Source of the DNA: Nostocales cyanobacterium
Lineage (GTDB): Bacteria; Cyanobacteriota; Cyanobacteriia; Cyanobacteriales; Nostocaceae
DNA length: 50,289 bases
Direction of reading: 5' to 3'
NCBI GenBank assembly: GCA_004292695.1
Contig: RDXV01000014.1
Coordinates: 1-50,289, forward strand
Both the position numbers and the translations under genes were made by a program. A model generated the notes under the pieces. That model was given only the letters and a program-made list of their open reading frames with translations. It was not told the DNA's origin and made no database searches. This document shows, in pieces, positions 32,901 through 42,698 of the stretch (positions are counted from its first letter, which is position 1; each line of letters starts with the position of its first letter).

Positions 32901-35897
32901 GGGTTTGCAGAAGATATTACGAGCAGTAAAGAAGTAGAAGAGGAATTACGACAATTAAATGAACAATTAGAAGCCAGAGTGGAAGAAAGAACTAGGGCTT
33001 TACAAGAATCCCAGACGATGTTGCAATTGGTTTTAGATACTATTCCTCAACGGGTATTTTGGAAGGATAAACAATCAATTATTAGAGGTTGCAATCAAAT
33101 GTTTGCAGAAGATGTCGGTTGTACTCCAGAGGAGTTAATTGGTAAAGATCCTTATGATATATCTGCAACCTGTGAAGAAGTTGATTTTTATTTGGAATGC
33201 GATCGCCGGGTGATGAATTCTGGTGAAAGTGAGTTACATATCCAGGAAACTATACATAAACACGATGGTTCTGTAATGTTAGTTGAAACCAGTAAAGTGC
33301 CATTACGTGATGCTAATGGTGAAATTATTGGAATTTTAGGAACGTATGAAGATATTAGTAGTCGTAGAGCGGCTGAGGATGCTTTACGCTACAGTGAAGA
33401 ACGCTTCCGCATTGCTTTAAATAATTCACCAATTATTGTATTTAACCAAGATTTAGATTTACGTTACAGATGGATTTATAATCCTGGTTGGGGTTTACAA
33501 GTGGAAGAAGTAATTGGTAAATTTGATAGTGATATTTTCTTACCAAAAGATGCAGAAAAGTTAGAAAACTGGAAACGCCAAGTTATCAATACAGGTAAAG
33601 GAATTAGAGAGGAAATTGTCATTGGGACAGAAGATGATTTTACTTGTTATGTGTTAACAATAGATCCTCTACGCGATCGCAATGGCGATATTGAAGGGGT
33701 GACTTGTGCGGCTTTAGATATTACTGATCGAAAACAGGCAGAAATGGCTTTACAAGAAAGTCAATATTTAATTAAAAGAATTACCGAAGCCAGTCCAGAT
33801 ATTCTTTATATTTACGATTTGCAAGAAAAACGGAATATTTACACAAATCGAGAAATTGTCAGATTATTGGGTTATTCTGCCACAGAAATTCAATCAATGG
33901 GATCAACATTATTTTTAGAACTTGTTCATCCCGATGATCTCCCTAAAATTGCTATTCACCATCAGGGTTTTGCCACAGCTAATGATGAAGATGTGCGGGA
34001 AATTGAATATCGAATGCGCGATCGCCAAGGTAACTGGCATTGGTTTTTAAGTCACGATACAGTATTTAGCCGTAACCATGACAACATTCCTACCCAAATT
34101 ATCGGGGCGGCCTTGGAAATGTCAGAACGTAAGCGCATGGAAGCTGAACTCAGACAAACTAACGCCGAACTTGCCCGTGCTACTCGGCTTAAAGATGAAT
34201 TTTTAGCAAATATGAGTCATGAACTGCGTACCCCGCTTAACGCTATTTTGGGAATGTCCGAAAGTTTATTAGACGGGGTTTTTGATCAAATTAGCGATCG
34301 CCAAAAACAAGCCATCAGCACCATTGAACGCAGTGGTAAACACTTACTAGAATTAATTAACGATATTCTCGATCTCTCCAAAATCGAAGCCGGTAAATTA
34401 GAACTGCAACTATCTCATATTGCGTGTCATCTTATTTGTAATTCTAGTTTGACTTTTGTTAAACAACAAGCACTGAAAAAAAATATTTCCATATCTTTAG
34501 AAATAGATGAAAACTTACCAGCTTTAATTGTAGACGAGCGTAGGATTCGTCAGATGTTGATTAACTTGCTTAATAATGCTGTAAAATTTACACATCCTGG
34601 AGGTAATGTTAAGTTAGTTGTCAAACAACAAGAAACTCCCTTCAAAGATGAGAAAATAACTCAATTTGTTCAACAAAATCAACAAAATCAACAAAATCAA
34701 ATTGTCAATAATTCAGAAATGTCACCTACTCTTTCCTGTAATCAATGCACAAAATGGGTTTCTTTTTCAGTAATTGATAATGGCATTGGTATAGCTCCTG
34801 AAGAACTAGATAAACTCTTTCAACCTTTTGTGCAAATTGATAGTAGTCTCAACCGTCAGCATAACGGTACAGGATTGGGTTTAGCTTTAGTTCAAAGACT
34901 CGTAGAACTGCATGGTGGCAAAGTCACAGTCAGTAGTGAAGTGGGCAAAGGTAGTTGTTTTACAGTTTACATACCCTGTATCCAGGAATCTCACAATCAT
35001 CTGAAATCTCTATTTCCAGCTACTTGTAAAGTTCTACCTCATATCCAATGGGAAAACTCAGAGGTTCTAATTATTGAAGATTCCATAGTTGCAGCTGAAC
35101 ACGTTGCCAGATATTTACGTGAATTAAATCTACACACTACAATTTATCCCCAAGGTGAAGGAGCATTTGAAAAAGCAATTAGTGTTAATCCCACACTGAT
35201 TATAGTAGATATTCTGCTCCCAACGCTATCGGGATGGGAAGTAATTAAACAACTCAAAGCACATCCCCAAACAAAAAATATTCCTGTAGTTGTGATTTCT
35301 GTATTTGATGACTATTCAAAAGCGAAATCTTTAGGAGCGGATGATTATTTAGTTAAGCCAATTAACCGTGAACAAATTTGCCAAACCATTAATAAACTAT
35401 TGATCAAAAATAAAGTTATTAACCATAAAAATCATCATGTAAATCATCATGAAAATCAGCAGAACAATCACACTAGCGCAACAACTCCATTAGCAATTCC
35501 CATTCCACCTAAAAAACCCCATTTAATCTTAATCGCAGAAGACAATGAAGCCAACATTGCTACAATTTCTAGTTATCTAGGGGCAAAAGGATATAACCTA
35601 ATTATGGCTAAAAACGGTGAAGAAGCAGTGGATCTAACTTTACAAGAACATCCTCATTTGATTTTAATGGATATTCAAATGCCGGGTATGGATGGAATAG
35701 AAGCAATGGGTTTAATTCGCGCCCAACCAGAATTTAAGCATATACCAATTATTGCTTTAACAGCCCTAGCTATGACTGGTGACAAAGAAAAATGTATTGC
35801 CGCAGGAGCTAACGAATATATAGCCAAACCAGTAAAATTAAAATCATTAGTTGAAAAAATTCAACAACTTTTAGAACCAAACACAAATGAAACCTAA
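29913..35897 (+). CDS. giant hybrid histidine kinase: 4 CBS, DXCF-type cyanobacteriochrome-like GAF, 7 PAS, HisKA-HATPase, 2 receivers
   Basis: A 1994-residue soluble sensor kinase. Four CBS motifs (about 10-295) form two adenosyl-ligand modules. The GAF domain (about 350-500) has the layout of cyanobacteriochromes, with DPCF (Cys407) and YCHQLLL (Cys435-His436). The 28-residue spacing of the two cysteines equals that of the DXCF protein TePixJ, which suggests a bilin chromophore and blue/green sensing. Seven PAS repeats follow (starting near 520, 635, 750, 890, 1035, 1160 and 1280). Then come HisKA with His1436 in MSHELRTPLN, HATPase (DNGIGIAPEEL, GTGLGLALV), and two receivers with Asp1766 and Asp1920. 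The start ATG at 29913 is the first in frame. It is followed closely by the receiver-kinase gene, probably in one operon. Confidence 0.9.
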   Translation: MLLSSLIEANNLEQAIAQTPLIVTADTLATEAIAMMSNARGSCTLPESELDYNYLLNDCRASCVLVTEQDKILGIFTERDVVRLSAEGRKIAGLKITEVMTHDVITIKQSEFTDIGVALNIFERYRIRHLPILDQRGKISGIVTHESLRQLLRPVDLLRLRVVADVMNLRTVRAYPNDPVINITKLMARENVSSVIIVEERNSLQIPVGIMTEKDIVQFQALGLDLENVQVYSIMSSPVFSLSSVDSLWSVLMLMQTKRINRVVITGEQGELQGIITQTTLLKSLNPVDIYNLVDDLKEKVSQLETEKFKLLEIRNAELEKEVENRITELKKQAEREKLVSGITSRIRKTLDLQETLDAIATEVRQFLDCDRVIVYKCHENGHGTVIAENVKPEWISLLGQTVSDPCFTKEWVEKYINGRIQVVDDISTDDMTYCHQLLLESLQIRAKILVPIVVAEQLWGLMLACENGTPRNWQPQETELLQQLSVHVAIAIHQADLHYQLQLELQERRRAEIALASSEELYRATLSNISDALFITDEQGKFTFVCPNVDVIFGYSDQELMAIDNIQNLLGEDLFNLEQLAIEGEISNIETDIFDNKGNKHTVLVNVKKVNIAGGTHLYTCRDITERKQVEKALKDSEERLRTIIETSSSGLITVNSQGAIVFVNPSAAKMFGREQEKLIGWPFALPYDYDTHRVQEIEILQPSGQRRTVNMQAAPIEWENEEAFLMSIADITDLKNTAELLRQSEAKYRLLVENLPVGLVVHDVDSSIINCNAKACELLELTVDQMQGKTALDPAWCFLKEDETKMYFSEYPISQVISTLQPLNNYLVGVNRPKSKTLIWLLVNAFPEFYNNGTLKQVVVTFVDISERQAALKERKQAELELRNSEERFRQIAENLPEVIWMTNNKGSEVIFISPQYEKIWGRSCESLYQKPHDWIDAIHEDDRERVKNQFLNQAASGEYDLEYRIFKPDGKVRWIRDRGFPIANEDGEVYRIAGFAEDITSSKEVEEELRQLNEQLEARVEERTRALQESQTMLQLVLDTIPQRVFWKDKQSIIRGCNQMFAEDVGCTPEELIGKDPYDISATCEEVDFYLECDRRVMNSGESELHIQETIHKHDGSVMLVETSKVPLRDANGEIIGILGTYEDISSRRAAEDALRYSEERFRIALNNSPIIVFNQDLDLRYRWIYNPGWGLQVEEVIGKFDSDIFLPKDAEKLENWKRQVINTGKGIREEIVIGTEDDFTCYVLTIDPLRDRNGDIEGVTCAALDITDRKQAEMALQESQYLIKRITEASPDILYIYDLQEKRNIYTNREIVRLLGYSATEIQSMGSTLFLELVHPDDLPKIAIHHQGFATANDEDVREIEYRMRDRQGNWHWFLSHDTVFSRNHDNIPTQIIGAALEMSERKRMEAELRQTNAELARATRLKDEFLANMSHELRTPLNAILGMSESLLDGVFDQISDRQKQAISTIERSGKHLLELINDILDLSKIEAGKLELQLSHIACHLICNSSLTFVKQQALKKNISISLEIDENLPALIVDERRIRQMLINLLNNAVKFTHPGGNVKLVVKQQETPFKDEKITQFVQQNQQNQQNQIVNNSEMSPTLSCNQCTKWVSFSVIDNGIGIAPEELDKLFQPFVQIDSSLNRQHNGTGLGLALVQRLVELHGGKVTVSSEVGKGSCFTVYIPCIQESHNHLKSLFPATCKVLPHIQWENSEVLIIEDSIVAAEHVARYLRELNLHTTIYPQGEGAFEKAISVNPTLIIVDILLPTLSGWEVIKQLKAHPQTKNIPVVVISVFDDYSKAKSLGADDYLVKPINREQICQTINKLLIKNKVINHKNHHVNHHENQQNNHTSATTPLAIPIPPKKPHLILIAEDNEANIATISSYLGAKGYNLIMAKNGEEAVDLTLQEHPHLILMDIQMPGMDGIEAMGLIRAQPEFKHIPIIALTALAMTGDKEKCIAAGANEYIAKPVKLKSLVEKIQQLLEPNTNET

Positions 35898-35921
35898 TCA
35901 AATTTACTAATTGAAATAATA

Positions 35922-36992
35922 ATGAACAAACCAGCACAAATATTAATTATTGATGATGAACCTGACAACTTTGATGTTATTGATGCTTTATTAGATCGAG
36001 AAGGTTATGAATTAAGCTATGTTGCCAATGGAGAAGAAGCTCTATCACTGTTAAAAGTTTTCCTCCCAGATGTGATCTTACTAGATGTAATGATGCCACA
36101 AATGAACGGGATTGAATTTTGTCAGCAATTTAAGTCTAATTCCCGATGGAAACATATTCCTGTAATTATGGTGACAGCTTTAAATTCAAAAGAGGATTTA
36201 TCACAGTGTATTGCTGCTGGAGCAGATGACTTTATTAGTAAACCAGTCAACGGTACAGAACTCAGATCCAGAGTTAGATCCATGTTACGAATAAAACAAC
36301 AATATGACTCTCTACAAGAGGCTTTACAACTACGTGAAGACCTTTCTAATATGATTGTTCATGATTTGCGAAATCCTCTAACATCAATTATTTTAGCGGC
36401 AGAAATGCTGAGAATTGGTAACTTATCCCCAGAACGTCAACATCAAAAAAGTCATCAAATTCTTGCCGCTGGACAGCAACTACAATCAATGATTGATAGT
36501 TTATTATTAATGGCTAAATTAGATTCTGGAAAATTAGTTTTACAAAGAACTAATGTTGATCTTTCCGAACTTTGTTTATCCGCAGCATCGGATTTTCAAA
36601 CAATAATTAGTCACAAAAACTTAGAATTAGTTACAGAACTTCCCCATCCAGGATATAGCATAAAAATAGATAGACATTTATTCCGCCGAGTGATTGATAA
36701 TTTATTATCTAATGCCATTAAATTTACCAAACCTAACACTAAAATAGTCTTACACGCTGAATACACAACACCAGGAAAAGCCAAAATCCAAGTAGCAGAT
36801 TCAGGACCAGGAGTTAAAGAAGAGCTAAGACAAGTAATTTTTGAAAAATATGAAATTGGTAGCTTTAAAAAAGCAGCTTCTCAAATTGGTTTAGGTCTAG
36901 CTTTTTGTAAAATGACGGTAGAAGCACATGGTGGTAAAATCAATGTTGAAAGTAATCAGCCACAGGGTGCTATTTTTACTGTGGAAATCTAG
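35922..36992 (+). CDS. response regulator-histidine kinase (REC-HisKA-HATPase)
   Basis: A 356-residue soluble protein with a receiver domain first (phospho-acceptor Asp55 in ILLDVMMP, acidic pair Asp11-Asp12, Lys107 in SKP). A kinase core follows, with His147 in IVHDLRNPLTS, the N box NLLSNAIKF, DSGPGV, and IGLGLAF. Such receiver-first kinases usually take phosphate from another kinase to control their own. The gene begins 24 bases after the giant hybrid kinase, so the two likely form an operon and a phosphorelay. The HDLRNP motif places it in the DHp class shared with bacteriophytochrome-type kinases. Confidence 0.92.
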   Translation: MNKPAQILIIDDEPDNFDVIDALLDREGYELSYVANGEEALSLLKVFLPDVILLDVMMPQMNGIEFCQQFKSNSRWKHIPVIMVTALNSKEDLSQCIAAGADDFISKPVNGTELRSRVRSMLRIKQQYDSLQEALQLREDLSNMIVHDLRNPLTSIILAAEMLRIGNLSPERQHQKSHQILAAGQQLQSMIDSLLLMAKLDSGKLVLQRTNVDLSELCLSAASDFQTIISHKNLELVTELPHPGYSIKIDRHLFRRVIDNLLSNAIKFTKPNTKIVLHAEYTTPGKAKIQVADSGPGVKEELRQVIFEKYEIGSFKKAASQIGLGLAFCKMTVEAHGGKINVESNQPQGAIFTVEI

Positions 36993-37007
36993 GGAATTTA
37001 GAATTTA

Positions 37008-37072
37008 GAATGGAGAATTTAGAATGAAAATACAATTACCAATTACCCATTACCCATTACCCATTACTAATT
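37008..37072. repeat. TTTAGAAT and TTACCCA repeats at the convergence point of the signalling cluster
   Basis: GAATTTAGAATGGAGAATTTAGAATG followed by ACCCATT heptamers in the 64-base gap between the convergent receiver-kinase and Hpt genes. Confidence 0.7.
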
Positions 37073-37440
37073 TTTGAGCGCAAAATATTTTCTACCCTTT
37101 CATACTCCTGAGTTAATTGAGAGAATGTTTCTAAACTACCTTCCACGCTACCATTTTCACCTAGATCCTCTAATTGAGAACACAAACTGTAAATCATTTT
37201 TGCGCCCATAGAAGCACTACTAGACTTTAATTTATGGGCTGTTTGTTCCAACATTTGAGAATCTTGATTCTTGATAGAATTACTGATATCCTCAATTATC
37301 TGTGGTGCTTCTTCTAAATAACATTCAATGACTTTTGCAAAAATTAGCTCATCATTCCCCAACATTGCACGCAAAGAGTCAAGAACTGCGAGATCAATTG
37401 ACTGTTGAGTATCAGAAAAATTAGAAAGTTCTTGATTCAT
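37057..37440 (-). CDS. stand-alone Hpt phosphotransfer protein
   Basis: About 127 residues from the ATG at 37440, which has AGGTGATAAC upstream. An ATG at 37467, overlapping the stop of the preceding kinase, would add nine residues. The four-helix Hpt domain carries the phospho-accepting His in TAHKLKSSSASMGA, the classic motif, about residue 69. Hpt proteins shuttle phosphate from the receiver of a hybrid kinase to a downstream response regulator. It directly follows the CHASE-LOV hybrid kinase gene, which lacks its own Hpt domain, so it is the obvious relay partner. It could also serve the other hybrid kinases of the cluster. Confidence 0.9.
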   Translation of the reverse strand: MNQELSNFSDTQQSIDLAVLDSLRAMLGNDELIFAKVIECYLEEAPQIIEDISNSIKNQDSQMLEQTAHKLKSSSASMGAKMIYSLCSQLEDLGENGSVEGSLETFSQLTQEYERVENILRSKISNG

Positions 37441-37459
37441 ATTTTTGTTATCACCTATT

Positions 37460-40400
37460 TTATACATTTATACCTAAAATTTCAGCATATCTGCTGAGCG
37501 CTTGCCTTAAACTATCAATTTGTACAGGCTTGCTAATATAATCATTCATACCAGCATTTAAACATATTTCTCTATCTCCTTGCATTGCATTAGCAGTCAT
37601 AGCAATAATATAGGGACGCTTATGAGCATTCCATTGCTGATAAATTTTTTGGGTTGTTTCCAGTCCATCCATTTCTGGCATTTGTACATCCATTAAGACA
37701 ACATCATAAGACTGACGATGTAAAGCTGCTAAGACTTCTAAACCATTAGCAGCAACATCAGCCAAGTAACCCATTTTTTTCAGCATTAATAAAGCCACTT
37801 TCTGATTAACGACTGTATCCTCAGCTAAGAGAATTCGCAAGGGTAATTTTTCTGACAAACACAAATTAATTTGTGAGTGTTTAACCTGAGTCGAACTAGC
37901 TTTAATTGGCTGTTGAATTAAAGTCTCTGATAAAGCATTATAAAGCTGAGACTGTTTGACTGGCTTAGTTAAATAAGCAGAAATTTGAACACTACCATAT
38001 TCTTTCATGGTTTCTGCTTGGGCTAAGGAAGTGAGAATAACTATCGGTATATTTTGATAACTAGGTAATTGGCGGATTTTCTGAGCTAAAGTGATACCGT
38101 CCATATTTGGCAACCGTACATCTAAAATTGCTATGTCACATTTACTATCCAAATATATGTGTTTCAATGCTTCCTCAGCGGTGGCCGCGGTGTATGTTTG
38201 CATCTGCCAAGATTCAGCTATCAGCTTGATAATTTTCCGGTAAGCTAGGTTATCATCCACAATTAATAACCGTTTGTTAGCTAACTGTACTGAATTAATA
38301 GATAATTCTACCTTGGGTGTAGCGGTATCCTCTTGAGCAGTAATAGTAAAATAAAATACTGAACCTGGGGAATTTTGAGAAGTTTGCAAAGAGGATATCA
38401 AAGCTTTACCTTCCCATCTGGAGTGAGGTTTACCGGTAGTATATCCTTGACTTTCCACCCACAAACTACCACCCATCATTTTACTTAACCGCTGACTAAT
38501 TACTAAACCTAATCCTGTACCACCATATTTTCGAGTAGTAGAAGCATCAGCCTGGGTGAACGGTTGAAATAATCGCTGCATTTTATTGGCAGAAACACCA
38601 ATTCCCGTGTCTTTAATTGCAAAGAGAATTTCATAATTTGTGGAGGAAATTGGTTTTGCTTGTACAGAAAGAATCACTTCTCCAGTATGAGTAAATTTAA
38701 TCGCATTTCCTAACAAGTTCATAAGGATTTGCCGTAAGCGAGTGACATCACCAATAATCTGATTTGGAACTTGAGGAGCAATTAAATAGGCTAGTTCAAT
38801 ATTTTTTTCCTCTGCTTTATGAGCTAAAATATCCAAAACCTGCTCAACACAATTTCTTAAATCAAAAGACTGTTCTTCTAATTCTAATTTACCTGATTCA
38901 ATTTTAGAAAAATCGAGAATATCATTAATGATAGTTAATAAAGCATCGCCACTAGCACGAATTGTTTCTACAAAATCATGCTGCTGAGGATTGAGATTTG
39001 TGTCTAATAACAATCCCGTCATCCCAATAACAGCATTCATTGGTGTACGAATTTCATGACTCATCATTGCTAGAAATTCACTTTTTGCCTGATTAGCTGC
39101 TTCTGCGGCCATTGTTGCTTGCTGTAAGGCTAAGTTTTTAATAGTTAGTTCTTCTCTTTGTCGTGTTTCTTTTTCTAAGAGATTAGCTTGTACTAAAGCA
39201 ATACCTAATTGGGCGGCAACTGCTTCTAGTAATTCTATATCCTCTTTTTTCCATTGGCGAAAATAGGTACATTGATGTAAAGAAATCACCCCCTTGGCTT
39301 TTCCTTGGTAGGAAATACGGATGGCTAACATGGATTTGAGTTCAATTTGTTTACATAAAGGTATCATTCCTTGAAGTAAAGTATCTTCATAAACATTATC
39401 AGATGCTAGTGCTTGTTCTCGGTTAATTAATGTTTGTGCATGATCATTTCCCTGCATGGGAATTTCTATATTGCTGACGGAAGTAAAACCAGGAATTACA
39501 TACTCTGCGACTAAGGGAATACTGGGAACAGGTTGATCAACATAAGAATGAATTAAACAACGATCTACTTGAAAAGCTTGACCTATTTCCGTTGCTGAAG
39601 TGGTAAATATTTCTTGCACATTTAGACTTTTACGAATATGATCAGTGATTTTTTGTAGTAGTAAAATTCTTTGTATTTGTTTTTCTAGGTCTTGTTTGAT
39701 TTTCACTCTTTCAGTAATTTCATTTTGAAACCCCATAAAATTAATGAGTTTTCCATGCTCATCGTAAATGGGATCAATACTCAATTCATTCCAAAACAAT
39801 GTACCATCTTTGCGATAATTTTTAAGCACAACTGTACAACTCTCACCTGCTTTAATTGCCTTTCTCAGTTTTTTTAATTCTGGTTGATCATGATCTTGAC
39901 CTTGTAAAAATCTACAATTCTTACCGAGAATTTCGTCGCTACTATAACCAGTAATTTTTTCAAATGCAGGATTTACATAAATAATTGGCTGTTCTGAGTA
40001 TTTAGCATCGGTAATCACAATACCATTTGTACTACTTCTAATTGCTTGATCTTGCAATTTTAATTTTGCTAGATTGTAATTTAGCTGTTTGTTAATTTTT
40101 TCAATTTGTTCTTCTTTAATCAGAATATTTTGAGTAGAATAGGTAATTAATATAAATGTTAATACTAAAATAATACCCGCTCCTAAGACTATATTGGGTA
40201 TACTTGTGTGTAATGTATTTAATAATTTTGCAGTAGGGCTAACTCTAATTTGCCATTGCAAATAATGAGATGTAAGTTCTACTGTTTCCTGCCATTGGGA
40301 ATTGAAAATATTTTTTCTTGAATTGTAAATTAACTGATTTCTTTCAAAAATCTGAATTTGATAACCGTCTCTTGGTTGTAAAATAGTATCCATCAATGCT

Positions 40401-40942
40401 TGATTTTGAAATACTCCTACAATGAAACCATCAAAACTTTGAGTTGTAAATAATGGAATGTAGGCAAAAAAAACTTTTTCTCCACTTGCCGATATAATTG
40501 TATTTGTAAAGACAATTTTGTAGTTATCCTTAGCTGAATTAATTAGCTGAATTTGTTCATTATCCTGAGTCAAATCTAAACTTTCTATGGCTTTTGTTTC
40601 TGCTGCTGGAATAACCCAACGGATTCGCATTTGCGGATCAACCCAAGCAATAGCTTGATAACCTGGAAAATCTTCTACATAATTGGTAGCATCTATTTTC
40701 CATTCTGGGTAAGGAGTACCACCTCTAACTTCCCAGCGTTGCCCCATGCGTTGTAGTGCAATAATACGACTGTTTAACTCACTACTGAGTTCTTTCCTGA
40801 TGGAAATTGCCTGTTGTTGCACTATTTTTTGAATATATCTTTCATCTTCCTGGACTAAATTATGCCAAATTATGAGCGCAAGAATTAAGACGAAAATCCC
40901 TACTAATATCGGTAAAAGTTTCTGTTTTCTCAATATTTCCAT
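37460..40942 (-). CDS. CHASE-LOV-GAF hybrid histidine kinase with two receivers
   Basis: A 1160-residue membrane kinase. Transmembrane helices at about 10-27 and 250-270 enclose an extracytoplasmic CHASE domain (about 35-245, with [19 protein letters not shown]). A PAS domain (300-412) has all LOV hallmarks: GKNCRFLQG with the adduct-forming Cys343, [13 protein letters not shown], and Gln406 in GFQNEIT. FMN binding and blue-light response are therefore predicted. A GAF domain (430-590) follows, then HisKA with His629 in [10 protein letters not shown], HATPase (about 735-870), and receivers with Asp941 and Asp1085. A loop of about 30 residues (832-861) interrupts the end of the HATPase domain. 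The Hpt gene follows immediately. The ATG at 40942 precedes the first helix. Confidence 0.92.
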   Translation of the reverse strand: MEILRKQKLLPILVGIFVLILALIIWHNLVQEDERYIQKIVQQQAISIRKELSSELNSRIIALQRMGQRWEVRGGTPYPEWKIDATNYVEDFPGYQAIAWVDPQMRIRWVIPAAETKAIESLDLTQDNEQIQLINSAKDNYKIVFTNTIISASGEKVFFAYIPLFTTQSFDGFIVGVFQNQALMDTILQPRDGYQIQIFERNQLIYNSRKNIFNSQWQETVELTSHYLQWQIRVSPTAKLLNTLHTSIPNIVLGAGIILVLTFILITYSTQNILIKEEQIEKINKQLNYNLAKLKLQDQAIRSSTNGIVITDAKYSEQPIIYVNPAFEKITGYSSDEILGKNCRFLQGQDHDQPELKKLRKAIKAGESCTVVLKNYRKDGTLFWNELSIDPIYDEHGKLINFMGFQNEITERVKIKQDLEKQIQRILLLQKITDHIRKSLNVQEIFTTSATEIGQAFQVDRCLIHSYVDQPVPSIPLVAEYVIPGFTSVSNIEIPMQGNDHAQTLINREQALASDNVYEDTLLQGMIPLCKQIELKSMLAIRISYQGKAKGVISLHQCTYFRQWKKEDIELLEAVAAQLGIALVQANLLEKETRQREELTIKNLALQQATMAAEAANQAKSEFLAMMSHEIRTPMNAVIGMTGLLLDTNLNPQQHDFVETIRASGDALLTIINDILDFSKIESGKLELEEQSFDLRNCVEQVLDILAHKAEEKNIELAYLIAPQVPNQIIGDVTRLRQILMNLLGNAIKFTHTGEVILSVQAKPISSTNYEILFAIKDTGIGVSANKMQRLFQPFTQADASTTRKYGGTGLGLVISQRLSKMMGGSLWVESQGYTTGKPHSRWEGKALISSLQTSQNSPGSVFYFTITAQEDTATPKVELSINSVQLANKRLLIVDDNLAYRKIIKLIAESWQMQTYTAATAEEALKHIYLDSKCDIAILDVRLPNMDGITLAQKIRQLPSYQNIPIVILTSLAQAETMKEYGSVQISAYLTKPVKQSQLYNALSETLIQQPIKASSTQVKHSQINLCLSEKLPLRILLAEDTVVNQKVALLMLKKMGYLADVAANGLEVLAALHRQSYDVVLMDVQMPEMDGLETTQKIYQQWNAHKRPYIIAMTANAMQGDREICLNAGMNDYISKPVQIDSLRQALSRYAEILGINV

Positions 40943-41129
40943 TCTCGTTGTTGTGTTGATAAATAGTTTGTTACTCGTTATTTATTATTTGTTTAAATTA
41001 CTTTACATATAGTAGCTTTTACCCTTCAAACCTATTCTATATTCGTAACTTACCTTTACTTACAGGATTGTGATTACGGTCATATATATCTTTAGTATAC
41101 TTTATTATATTCAGATTTAGTATAATTAT

Positions 41130-42620
41130 TTATGTAAATAAATTTTTAGCAACACAGTAACGATTTCTCCCATTTTGTTTGGCTTCATATAGAGCCTGAT
41201 CAGCCGCACAAATGATATCTTGAGGGTTATTATGTGTACTTGGCACTAAGGTAGCAATTCCCATAGTCAGGGTAACACATTCACTGACTAAAGAACTGTT
41301 ATGGGGAATAGCAGTAATGAGCAGTTGATTTTGAATAGTTTCAGCAATATAAACCGCTCCATGATTTTCTGTATTGGGGAGAATAATCGCAAATTCTTCA
41401 CCTCCATATCTTGCGACTAAATCAGGAGTGCGTTTAACAGAATTATTAAGGATTTTTGCCACGTTTATTAAACATTGATCTCCCCCAGGATGTCCATAGG
41501 TATCATTATAGTTTTTAAAATAATCAATGTCACATAGAATTAGTGAAAATGGTAATTTTTCTCGTTTCATTCGTTGCCACTCTTTCTCTAACACTTGATC
41601 AAAACAACGACGATTAGCTATTTGCGTGAGACTATCTATATTTGCTAATCTTATTAACTCTTTGTTGGCTAATTCTAATTGTTCATGAATTTGAGCTTGA
41701 CGAATTCCAATTACTAACTGATTTGCAATTTTTTGGAGTAGTGTGATTTCCGTTTGTTGCCATTTTCTAGGAGATAAAAATTGATCTGCGATTAATAATC
41801 CCCACAAATTTTCATCTTGAATAATAGGAACACTTAAACTCGCTTTTACCTGGGATTTTTCACGGGAATAAATTTGACATTTTGCAGTTCCTTCTAGTTT
41901 AATATCATTAATAATTTGAATACTTCCTGGCTTAAAAATTCCACTGCATTGATCTAAAAATGAGCAAAGTTTAAATTGTTTACCGTCCAAAAAATGCCAT
42001 TCATTACTAACAGATTCCACTAATACACTATTGCCTTTTTCTGCTTGCAAACCATAGACAATAACTCGATCAGTTTGTAATAGTTGGCGTACTTCTTGAA
42101 CAGCAGTTTTGAGAATGGTTTCTAGGTTTAATGATTCACGTATTTTATTAGATATCTTAGCAATAATTTTTTCTTGTTCTACCTTGCTTTTTAACTCTCT
42201 CATTGCCCAATTTATCTGTAGTAAACGATGTACTCTTTTTCTTAAAACTGCCCAATGAATTGGTTTAGTAATATAGTCACTTGCGCCCATAAAAAAGGCT
42301 TTATCTACAGACTCTTGATCTTCCAATCCTGTAATCATTAAAATGGGAGTTTTTAAATTCAAATCATCGGCAAATTTTTCTGTGTCTATAGTTTGAATCT
42401 GAGCGCAACAGGTAAAACCATCCATCACGGGCATGATTGCATCTAATAGTACAATATCTGGCTGAATTTGCAAATAAATATCTATCGCTTCTTGACCATT
42501 ATTAGCTACTATCACCTCATACCCTTCTATTTCCATAGCTTGACGTAGCTGCATTTGTATAATTAAGTCATCATCTACGACTAAAACTATAGCCTTGTTT
42601 TTATCTATCTCATTTCTCAT
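41130..42620 (-). CDS. response regulator with GAF and active-site diguanylate cyclase (REC-GAF-GGDEF)
   Basis: A 496-residue cytoplasmic protein. The receiver (10-135) has Asp60 in IVLLDAIMP. The GAF domain (about 160-312) has a cysteine (Cys248) at the position used by bilin-binding GAFs, but the adjacent His is Gln, so chromophore binding is doubtful. The GGDEF domain (320-490) has the active-site GGEEF (406-410) and an intact inhibitory site RTPD (397-400), so it should make cyclic di-GMP with product inhibition. It lies between two hybrid kinase genes on the same strand and is the likely output of their phosphorelay. In cyanobacteria c-di-GMP controls motility and aggregation. Confidence 0.93.
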   Translation of the reverse strand: MRNEIDKNKAIVLVVDDDLIIQMQLRQAMEIEGYEVIVANNGQEAIDIYLQIQPDIVLLDAIMPVMDGFTCCAQIQTIDTEKFADDLNLKTPILMITGLEDQESVDKAFFMGASDYITKPIHWAVLRKRVHRLLQINWAMRELKSKVEQEKIIAKISNKIRESLNLETILKTAVQEVRQLLQTDRVIVYGLQAEKGNSVLVESVSNEWHFLDGKQFKLCSFLDQCSGIFKPGSIQIINDIKLEGTAKCQIYSREKSQVKASLSVPIIQDENLWGLLIADQFLSPRKWQQTEITLLQKIANQLVIGIRQAQIHEQLELANKELIRLANIDSLTQIANRRCFDQVLEKEWQRMKREKLPFSLILCDIDYFKNYNDTYGHPGGDQCLINVAKILNNSVKRTPDLVARYGGEEFAIILPNTENHGAVYIAETIQNQLLITAIPHNSSLVSECVTLTMGIATLVPSTHNNPQDIICAADQALYEAKQNGRNRYCVAKNLFT

Positions 42621-42698
42621 ATCCGTCTAATTATTTGGTAGGTGGTATAAATACATTAACCAAATGTTAACCTATATATTTATACTATCAGTTTTTGA

